64,000 nucleotides of DNA. Source: Dastarcus helophoroides. Lineage: Eukaryota > Arthropoda > Insecta > Coleoptera > Bothrideridae. The position numbers and the translations under genes were made by a program. Position 1 is the first letter of the stretch. Every line of letters begins with the position of its first letter. Shown here piece by piece: positions 49,408 through 59,319 of the stretch. Below the pieces are notes generated by a model, which was not told the origin of the DNA, made no database searches, and worked only from the letters and a program-made list of their open reading frames with translations. The stretch is taken from assembly GCA_028583605.1 (NCBI GenBank), contig CM053327.1, positions 11,953,629 through 12,017,628 of the forward strand. Reading direction: 5' to 3'.

Positions 49408-52400
49408 CAGGCACGTAGCCAGGATTTTCGTTCGGAGGGGGTCCAACTCACCCCTCCCTTTTTTTATGTTAGAGACACAGAAACTTCTTCGAAAAAAGCA
49501 ATATTGCAAAATTTAAAGACAAAGCTGAGTTGTTAAATCAATAAACGTCTTGGTCTTTTACTTACTAGTGCTCATTTTTTATTTTTGCATAAAATTTCTA
49601 ATCTTAACTTTGAAATTTGGACTATAATTCGAAACTCGAAAGTTCGACTTCAGTCTCGATATTTAAATCTTTCAAATTTAAATTTTAAAAATTTTTTTAG
49701 AATTACCCAGTAATTTTTTCAAAATAACTGATTTTTGAACTTTTCAGAGCAGCATAAAATTTGAGATGAAAGATGAAATTAGGAATATTAGATATTAAAG
49801 ATGAAATAAAAAAAATTCAATAGAAGCTTCCATTTTAATTTGTATTTCGATTTTTGTCGAAACTTTGAATTTATTTTAAAAATATTCAGGAAAAGCGGAA
49901 ATTTGGACGAAAAATTAAAAGGATGAAAAAGAAAAGAACTTTATCATTAAAAATCCAGAAGCGTCGAAGTTTAAGGTACATTTTTTTAAAACTCAAAATG
50001 TTAAGTTTACCAAAATATTCAGAAAAAATTTAAATATTGAGAAAAAACCGAAAGTTATCTGATGAAGCAAAACTTTTGGGTTTAAACTCGAAATTTGTTT
50101 AAAAAAGTAGTAATTTCGTGACTAGGATTAAAATTTGAAACAAAGAACACAATTTTTAGTGCGAAGCAAAAAAATTAGAAAAAAAATAAAAAACTGAAAT
50201 TGTAAAATAAAAATCTTTAGAATAAATTAAAATTTTAAACAAAAAAAAACGCTAACATTATAAAAAATATTTCGAGCTAAACTGAAAAGAAAATTTTTAG
50301 AAAATCGAAATTTATAATACCATTTTTTAGAAATTTCGATCTTAAAGTCGAAATGGCAAAATAAAAATGTAGATATTTCTAAATTATTTCAAAATGTTAA
50401 ATAAAAATTAAGTCTCAAAAATATCAAAAGTTAGAATATCAACTGAAAATTTTGTTTAAATAAAAGGAAAATTAAAAGTTCAAACTTAAAACTAAATTAA
50501 ACTAAAATGAATATTTTGAAAATAAGGTCAAAATACGTATAAATATGTTTATCAAAAGAGTCGAAATGTTAAATTGGAATTAAAATTTAAAAGAAAGTGG
50601 AAGGAATTTTAGAAAAGAAGATATTTCGAAAATTTCTAAAAATAATCGAAATTTCGAAAAACATTGGAATGTATAGAAAATTTATGAAACTGCACCTAAA
50701 AAATATTGTAATTTCCTTTATATTTGCAGCCAATATTTAGTTTAAGTTTTTCCCTCCAAAATAAATCGCGAAAATAATAATATTAATAATTGCAAATTTT
50801 AGAAAATAATTTAAGTTTTAAGTAAAACATTTGTGAAAGATATTTCTGGTAGCTCGAAGTTTAAAAAAAAATATAATCACAAATTACAATCAAAATCTCT
50901 AAAAGAGAGCTAAACTTTTGCAAAAAGATCGATATTTATACACAAAATCACTCAGAAAACATTTCTTAGAAAAAACAGCAGAATTCGGCAAAAAATTGTT
51001 TATACGTTTATACGTATCGACTATATGCTTATAGAGACTCGGAATTTTGAAAAAATAATCAAAATTTCTAGAAAATACTCTTCAGAAAATATAAAAACAT
51101 ACATCCATTACTTTTACGTATTTGTTTCTTTTATTTTTTTTTTTTTTTTCATTTTGTTAATTAGTAAAAGTGAAGAATAAAATCTAGTGACCTTGACATT
51201 ATAGAAATTTGACAAATAAAAACGTGAAACTTACCAAAGAAAAATTTCCTGATATCTATTTGAGTGTACGTATTTAACTTATCACCGATCAAGAATAGAC
51301 TTTTTTTTAAGTGAAAATTACAAGAGCGTAGAAAGAACATCAATTTGAAAAAAATTATCACGGATTGTTGACTTTTTCTTCTTTAAATCCCGAGATTAAA
51401 GTCAAAATTTCGGCTTTAATGTGAAAATTTCGAAAAAAAACGTCGAAATTTGGTGTTTAAAGTCGACATTTCTAAAAAAAAGTTAAAATTTCAATTTTTA
51501 AAAACGAAAATCTTACAAAGGCGTAAAAAGGACATCGATTAAAAAAAAATGTTGTGTTTAGAAATTTCGACTTTTTTCTCAAACTTCGACTTTTTTCTCA
51601 AATTTAGACTTTTTTCTCCAAATTTCGACTCTTTTTGGAAATTTTGACTTTTTTCTGGAAATTTCCACTTTTTCGAAATGTTACAAAGGCGCAGAAAAGA
51701 CATCGATTAAAAAAATGTCATTTTAAGAAATTTCAACTTTTTTTTCTCAAATTTCGATTTTAAGCTCGAAATTTCGACTTTTTTCTCGAAATTTAGATTT
51801 TTTTCTTAAATTTCGACTTTATTTCTCAAAATTTCGACTTTTTTCTCGAAATTTTGACTTTTTTCTCAAAATTTAATTTTTTTCTCGAAATTTTGCACTT
51901 TTTCTCGAAATTTCGTTTTTTTTTTTCTCAAACTTCGACTTCTTTCTCGAAATTTTGGCCTTAATATAGAAATTTCGACATTTCTCTCAAAATTTCGACT
52001 TTATACACAAAATTTCGACCTTTTTTTATCGAAATTTCGACTTTTTTTCGTAAATTTCGACTTTTTTTTTCGAAATTTCATCTTTTTGCTCGAAATATTT
52101 CAAAATTTCTACTTTTTATCGAAATTTCGACGTTCTTCTCAAATTTCGAATTTTTGCTTGAAATATTTCGAAATTTCGGCTTTTTGTCGAAATTTCGACG
52201 TTATTTTCAAATTTCGACTTTTTCGTCGAAATTTCGGCCTTAATCTGAAAAGTTCGACTTTTTTTTCAAAATATTCGTTTTTTTTTCTCAATTTTAGACT
52301 TTTTTCTTAAGTATCGACTTTTTTCTCGAAATTTTAACCTTAATATCGAAATTTCAACATTTTTCTCGAAATTTAGGCTCTTTTCTCGGAATTTCGACTT

Positions 52401-54762
52401 ACGTTTTTCTCAAACTTCGACTTTTTTTCTAGAAAATTCGACTTTTTCTTGAAATTTCGACCGTTTTCTCGAAATTTCGACCTTAATCTGAAAACTTCGA
52501 CTTTTTTCTCTAAATTTCGTTTTTTTTTCTCAATTTTCGACTTTTTTCTCAAATATCGACATTTCTCTTAAAATTTCGACTTTTTTTCTCAAAATTTCGT
52601 CTTTTTGCTTGAAATATTTCGAAATTTCTACTTTTTTCTCGAAATTTCGACATTATTCTTAAATTTCGAATTTTTGCGCGAAATATTTCGAAATTTCGAC
52701 TTTTCCTCGAAATTTCGACGTTATTTTCAAATTTTGACTTTTTTCTCGAAATTTCGGCCTTAATCTGAAAAGTTCCAATTTTTTCTCAAAATTTCGTTTT
52801 TTCTTTCTCAATTTTAGACTTTTTTCTCAATTATCGACTTTTTTCTCGAAATTTTAACCTTAATATCGAAATTTCGACATTTTTCTCGAAATTTCGGCTT
52901 TAAACTCAAAATGTCGACTATTTTTCTAGAAATTTCGACTTTTTTCTCAAATTTCGACTTTTTTCTCAAATTTCGACTTTTTTCTCGAAATTTCGGCCTT
53001 AATCTGAAAAGTTCGAATTTTTTCTCAAAATTTCGTTTTCTCTTTCTCAATTTTAGACTTTTTTCTCAATTATCGACTTTTTTCTCGAAATTTTAACCTT
53101 AATATCGAAATTTCGACATTTTTCTCGAAATTTCGGCTGTAAACTCAAAATGTCGACTATTTTTCTAGAAATTTCGACTTTTTTCTCAAATTTCGACTTT
53201 TTTCTCGAAATTTCGGCCTTAATCTGAAAAGTTCGAATTTTTTCTCAAAATTTCGTTTTTTCTTTCTCAATTTTAGACTTATTTCTCAATTATCGACTTT
53301 TTTCTCGAAATTTTAACCTTAATATCGAAATTTCGACATTTTTCTCGAAATTTCGGCTTTAAACTCAAAATGTCGACTATTTTTCTAGAAATTTCGACTT
53401 TTTTTTCAAATTCTGACTTTTTTCTCGAAATTTTGATCTTAATCACGAAGTTTCGATTTTTTATTCGAATTTTCAACTTTCATCTCGAAATTTCTAAAAA
53501 AAAGATCAAAATTTGCTAACTAAAAATAGCAATTATTGAACGCACCCTACTACAAACTGTCAAGATTGTTGGGAAGGAGGAGTGGTGGGACGCAACTGTC
53601 ATCTGCCTAATTTAACCATAGTGCAGAAATTTTGACTTATTCAAAAAAAAATTTTGATATTAAAGTCGAAATTTCGACATTAGTCTCGGAATTTTGACGC
53701 TATTTTCAAATTTTGACTTTTTTTCTTGAAATTTCGGCCTTAATCTGAAAAGTTCGAATTTTTTCTCAAAATTTCGTTTTTTCTTCCTCAATTTTAGACT
53801 TTTTTCTCAATTATCGACTTTTTTCTCGAAATTTTAACCTTAATATCGAAATTTCGACATTTTTCTCGAAATTTCGGCTTTAAACTCAAAATGTCGACTA
53901 TTTTTCTAGAAATTTCGACTTTTTTTTTCAAATTCTGACTTTTTTCTCGAAATTTTGATCTTAATCACGAAGTTTCGATTTTTTATTCGAATTTTCAACT
54001 TTCATCTCGAAATTTCTAAAAAAAAGATCAAAATTTGCTAACTAAAAATAGCAATTATTGAACGCACCCTACTACAAACTGTCAAGATTGTTGGGAAGGA
54101 GGAGTGGTGGGACGCAACTGTCATCTGCCTAATTTAACCAACCATAGTGTAGAAATTTTGACTTATTCAAAAAAAAATTTTGATATTAAAGTCGAAATTT
54201 CGACATTAGTCTCGGAATTTTTGAGAAAGAAGTCGAAATTTCAAATTTTTGACAAAAAAGTCGAAATCCCTTAACATTTTTTTTATAATCGGTATACTTT
54301 TTACCCTTTTGTAAAATGTCGAAATTTTTAAATATAATTTTTTTTAATCAATGCCTTCCTATGCTTTTGTAAAATGTCGACTTTAAACTCAAAATTTCGA
54401 CTTTTTTCTCGAAAATTCTACTCCATGCATACATATGTCAAGAAAGCCGAAATTTGGGGTAATAAAAAATTGAAATTACTGAACGTAGCCTACTGCTAAG
54501 TGTCAATATTAAATTGTAAAAGGGTTGGTGCATGTATTGGGCCTTGAGCTTATTGCCAATTTTTATTAAAATGTCTACATGGCTATTTTGCTTATCTTAA
54601 GCTCAATAGTTGGCAATTTCGAAAATTATTTACATGCTTAAATATACAATCAGCCGTTTTTCTATTGATATTTCAATTCGTATCATCGTAAATTTTTTGG
54701 GGAATATTCATTTCGGGGAGGGTCCGGACCCCTTGGACCCCCCCCCCCTGGCTACGTGCCTG
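49408..54762. mobile_element. hAT-like element with perfect 8-bp target duplication
   Basis: The left terminus CAGGCACGTAGCCAGG at 49408 and the right terminus CCTGGCTACGTGCCTG ending at 54762 are exact inverted repeats. Both edges carry TTACCCTC (49400-49407 and 54763-54770), an 8-bp duplication. An 8-bp duplication plus CAG-type ends is the hAT pattern. Just inside, both ends have a G-rich block (GGAGGGGGTCC on the left, its complement on the right). No transposase frame is visible in the 5.36 kb between; the interior is short-period A/T sequence, so it must be non-autonomous. Confidence 0.82.
51380..54260. repeat. TCGAAATTTCGA-type satellite with higher-order and 522-bp repeats
   Basis: The basic word is about 18-22 bp (TTTTTTCTCGAAATTTCGAC). 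A higher-order unit marked by GGCCTTAATCTGAAAAG recurs near 52222, 52755, 52990, 53210 and 53732. The segment of about 53210-53725 is repeated almost exactly at about 53732-54245, offset 522 bp, including the non-satellite word GGAAGGAGGAGTGGTGGG. The frames crossing it are composition artefacts. Confidence 0.88.
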
Positions 54763-54929
54763 TTACCCTCCCTTTCAGAAAATTAAGATATCTAAATTAT
54801 TGCAGAATATAATCGTTTCGTTATCTCTATTCTTATTGTAATTTCTGAATCGTTGAGATAATACCGCGTGTCTATGTAATAAATTAAAACACCCTAAATT
54901 TTTAAAAAATATTTGGGATAGTGATTTGT

Positions 54930-55045
54930 AGGAAAGATTAACTTGCTCAGATGGTAAGCGCACCATACACCAGGTGAGTTCCTACCGGTGTTGTACTTCG
55001 TGTCCAATACGCGGCTGCCTAATTTGTGCTCAATAAAAATTTTAG
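54930..55045 (+). repeat. Possible tRNA-derived SINE remnant
   Basis: TTGCTCAGATGGTAAGCGC resembles a tRNA A box and its surroundings. A weak B-box-like GAGTTCCTACC follows about 30 bp on. No anticodon arm or poly(A) tail is clear, so this is tentative. Confidence 0.3.
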
Positions 55046-55152
55046 TTCACCAATGAAGTGAATTTTCGAAAAAAATCTGTCTTTATCTGAACAGAACGGC
55101 AAGATCGATAATCCAAGTTAGTGTTACATTCACTCCATCACCAACCTTTATA

Positions 55153-57590
55153 AAGGCATGTAGCCAGGGGGGAACTAGCGGACTTCAGCTTCCTCCGAAA
55201 TAGTAAGTAGACAATAGTAATTTTGTCAGAATAAAATTAATTGTAGGAAAATTCTACCCTTAACTTCTTTTTTAATTTTTAAAATTATGCATTCCGATCA
55301 TTTCTAGATATCTTGATTTTTTTTGCAAATTTAGATTTTAAATAAATAATAAATAAAGGGAACAAAAAAACAGCTGGGTTGACGCCTCTCACTAAGGCTT
55401 TTTGAACCTGTTGTAATTTTTCAAAATTTTCACTTATTTTGAAATGTTTGCCTTTTAAAAATGTGACTTTTTTAAAATTTCTACTTTTTTCAAAATTAGA
55501 ATTTTCAAAATATGCTCGGTCTTGTAAAAATCTGACCTCGACATTTTTAAAAACTTCGATTTTTTGAAAAATTTTGACTTTTTAAAAGTATAAATTAAAT
55601 ATTTTCAAAATTTTTTCCTTTTTCAAATTTTCGACTTTTTTAAAAATTGCGATTTTTTCTCCAAAATTTTAACTTATTGAAATTTTCGTTTATTTTACTT
55701 TCATTTTTTTTTAATAACGATTTTTTTGAAAGATTGGGATTTTTTCAATATTTTACTTTAAAATTCAGACTCTTTTTCACAATTTGAGTGTTTTATTTTT
55801 GAAAATTTTGATTCTTTGAAGATTTTGATTTTTTAAACATTTCGAAATGACTTTTTTGATAATATTGAAATTTTTTTTTAATTTCCACTCTTTTTAAAAT
55901 TCATATTAGTTTTTTAAAAGTTGGACTTTTTCTAAATTTTGCCTTTTCAGAATATTGACTTTTTTTAAATATTTCAACCTATTTGAAAATTTTTACTTTT
56001 TTTAGATGTTTCATTTTTTAATCCGACGGTTTTTAAAAAATTTTGATTTGAAAACTTCGAAATCTCCTAAATATTTAATTTTTTTGTTTTTTGAAAATTT
56101 TTGATATCCTTTATAATGTCGACATTATTTAAATTGCAACTAATTTTCAAAATTTCGTCTTTTTACAAACTTTCAACTTGACTAACTTGACTTTGTTCCA
56201 AAATTTCATTTAAGAAAAAAGTACGTCTTTTTGATCTATCAAATTTCCTCTTTTTTCCAAAATTTCGAGTTAGAAACTCCTCATTTTTTTAAAAATGTCA
56301 ATTTATTTTTGAAAATTAGTGGAAATTCAAACATTTTGACCTTTTTTGAAAATTTCAAGTTTTTCCAAAGTTCCTTCTTTTCAAAATTTTCGACTATTTT
56401 TCCGACTTTCAATTGCCTAAAAAAATTTAACTTCCAAAACTTTGTTTTTTTTTTAATCTTGACTGCTAAACATTTCTACTGTTTATAAACATTTGAATAT
56501 TTTTCGCAATGTTTCCCCTTTTCAAAATTTTGATTTTATATTTTAAACTTTTTTTTTGAAAATACGCAGATTTTTCAAAATTTGATCTATTTTTGAAAGT
56601 GAACTTCAAAAGTTTTGACTTTTTTTTTTGGTCAATTTCGATAATTTTTCAAATCTACTTTTTTTAATGTTCCTTTGTTATTTGAAATACAAATATTGTC
56701 TCCTAAAACCAAGAAAGATTAAAAAACACAACATAGGTTGCTGTAACGTGTTTCGATAGCCAAGCTATCATCTTCAGAGAGATACTACTTGTTTCGATAG
56801 CTTGGCTATCAAAATGCGTTAGAGCTACCTTTGCTGTGTTTTTTAATCTTCCTTGGTTTCAGGGGACAAAATTTGTATTTCAATTTTTGAAAATAACCAA
56901 GGACCAGTCCGTTCCCTCCCAAAAAATCTGTTATTTCAAATGTTGGACTATCTTTCAAAATTAGGATTTTTTTTATTTTTTTTGGTTTTCATAATTTCAT
57001 TTTCTTTTTACTATTTTTGACTTTTTTGAACCTTTACTTTTCGAAAATTTTTTTCAAAATTTTGCCTTATGAGATTTTGGAATTTTTGAAAATTTTTAGT
57101 TTTTTAATTTTGACTTTTTTCGAAATTTTCATTCATGTCCAAAATTTCGAACAACTTTCAATTGTTGACTTTTTTCAATTTTACAGTCTAAATGCTCATA
57201 CATTTGTTTATTCGAAATTTGCAACTAGTATAAATTTGTCAGTTTTTTTGAGCTTTAACATTAGCCTCAAAAACTTGGTCTTTATCGGGAAATTTTAAGT
57301 TTGAATTTTTATTTTCTTTTAAATTTCAAGTTTTTTCATATTCTATATTTTTCTATGTTCTATAATTTCAAATTTTCGACTTTTTAGAATTGTTTATGCA
57401 CTCTTAATTGTTCAGAAATGTATAATTTTTCTCTTAATTCCAAGCATGTACTTTTACGATTGTCTTGTTATAACTTCAATTTAAAAGTTTTGACATTTTT
57501 CTCAAAATTCAAATTAAGAACGTATTTTTGAGACCAAAATAAGACTTTCTTTTTATAAATATTTGTCCTAAAATGCACCCCCTCCGAGCT
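55153..57590. repeat. Second degenerate A/T tract, possibly a decayed relative of the hAT-like element
   Basis: It starts with AGGCATGTAGCCAGGGGGG, a variant of the terminus at 49408, and contains 2 kb of AAAATTTTGAC-type words. Near 57575 it has ACCCCCTCCGAGC, the complement of the subterminal G block. No clean right terminus or target duplication is visible. Confidence 0.45.
56684..56932. mobile_element. Fold-back repeat copy d
   Basis: Both arms and both cores are present: left core TTTCGATAGCCAAGCTATC then ATCTTCAG; right core GATAGCTTGGCTATC then AAAATGCGTTAGAGC. The right terminus is ACCAGTCCGTTCCCTCC. It is inserted in the A/T tract 55153-57590, so it is younger than that tract. Confidence 0.82.
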
Positions 57591-57949
57591 ATATCCATTG
57601 AAAGTTGCCGCAAGAAAAATTGATTCTGTCAAATTGTAACTATGGTTATTGATTAAATAAGCACCTGTTTTTTAAGCCCTCTATTCATTTATTGATTTAA
57701 AAATACTGTAAACTGAACCTAAGAAGAAATGAAGGGGAGCTTACAATTTTTTTGTCCAAAATTTTGCATTTCCACTGGGAAACTCTAAATTCGAGTAAAT
57801 TCATCTAGTTGACCTTAAAAAAATCTGAAATTTTGATCCCTTGTATTTTTCCAATACAACTAATCGTTTGCAAGAAAATCGTATAAAGGAGAGTATTATC
57901 AAAATAATCATCAGCTAAATTTAACTAAGCTGCACATAGCTGCCGAAAG

Positions 57950-57993
57950 TCGAAAGTCGTGCTAGACTATTAATATTCTAGCACGACTTTCGA
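57950..57993. repeat. Perfect 17-bp hairpin
   Basis: TCGAAAGTCGTGCTAGA and its exact reverse complement are separated by 10 bp. No relation to a gene end or other element is seen. Confidence 0.85.
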
Positions 57994-58444
57994 TGAATCA
58001 GAAGCCGTTTAGGTTTATTTTAGGGTGGTATCAGGTAATTTGTTTTTGGTGCTATGGTTAAATGTAACATTTAGGGTATTGTTAAGTATTACCGGTTCTA
58101 TAATTAAAAGCCCGTGAACCCCAACTAACTATCTGACTATCTAGAGGGAAAGACGACCGCGTATTTATACCGTTCCAGGCTTCTAGACCGACCTCGAACA
58201 GACGGCGGAAAAGGTGTAAAACGTCAAGCTGCCGTATCATTCATTCTCGCGACCGCTTCTCATTAACAAATATTTCCTCAGAATTCCGTACACTACACAA
58301 TAACTAATACAAATTTATTACTACAGTTTGTTTCAGTATTTATTTAAAGCCTTGCGTTTCCAAATTGTAATCTATTTTGAAGATTTTTATGAATATTCAA
58401 GGGATTTTCTATAATCTTGTTAGAGTAAGTTAGTCCACAACACG

Positions 58445-58538
58445 TTTGGAATGGCATATTCCACACTCGCGAAACCGTAACTCTCGCCTGCGGCTCGGGC
58501 TGCAAACTTCTCGCTCGGGTGGAATATGCGCCATACCA
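58445..58538. repeat. Hairpin MITE with GC-rich tip, second member
   Basis: Left arm TTTGGAATGGCATATTCCAC then ACTCGCGAA; right arm TTCTCGCTCGGGTGGAATAT then GCGCCATACCA. The tip CTCGCCTGCGGCTCGGGC resembles the tip of 38812-38937. Confidence 0.75.
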
Positions 58539-58738
58539 TAACTTGTAAAATATACTGTTATGAACTAAATTTTGTCAAGATAGATTTTTTACAAATTGTA
58601 AATTTTCTAATTATAATCAGCTTTAACCTCAAACTTTCCACCTTTTTGAAGACATTTCAAATTATTCTGGGTTTTTCGACTTTTTTTAATCATAGCCAAG
58701 ATAATTTCAAGAATACAGTTAAAATTCTGTAATTAAAC

Positions 58739-58937
58739 CTGAAATATAGGGCCGCACACGAACGGAATCCCGGTTAAGTGTTTCCAATTCAGAAATTTAG
58801 ATTCAAAATTCCGTTGCTGGCCGCACACACGGATTCCTAATTAGGTTTTACATTTAATAGAAATACGATCGTTCGGCTGCCTGAATCCCAATTCCTGATT
58901 CGGGAACCTAACTAGGATTTCGTGTAGATACGGTCTG
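58739..58937. repeat. Inverted-repeat element, degraded
   Basis: CACGGATTCCTAATTAGGTT at the left is mirrored by AACCTAACTAGGATTTCGTG at the right. A further CCGCACACGAACGGAATCCC unit lies upstream. No frame. Confidence 0.5.
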
Positions 58938-59319
58938 ACTCAACGTCATATTTTAGTCTCTAGTAATATCTCAAGTTCTGAGATTTTTTAACATTATTAT
59001 TCCATCTTTATCATACTCTGTATGAATTTAGCTTCCTAAGATAGTGGTTTGTGAAGGGGTTGAGGAATTTTGGCTCTCACAAAACCTTTAAGCGGGGTCG
59101 AGATCCGTACCAGATTTACATATAAGGTACGCAAGCTTTAGTTTAGGCCCCCAAAAAAATCAAATTTGACCCCGACAGATAACATCTGGACTTATAAAGG
59201 GCAGGGCACCACATGCCAAACAATTTGCCTATGATCCTGGCAAATCCACAATCAAATCTCTAAACTCTAAATTGTTTGGTAACAAATATTGAAAAGACAT
59301 TCGTGACGAAGGAAGTAGC

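Noticed and set aside
52086..53476. Frames made of Phe/Ser/Lys/Arg repeats on both strands
   Set aside because: Translation of the TCGAAATTTCGA satellite; composition artefact.
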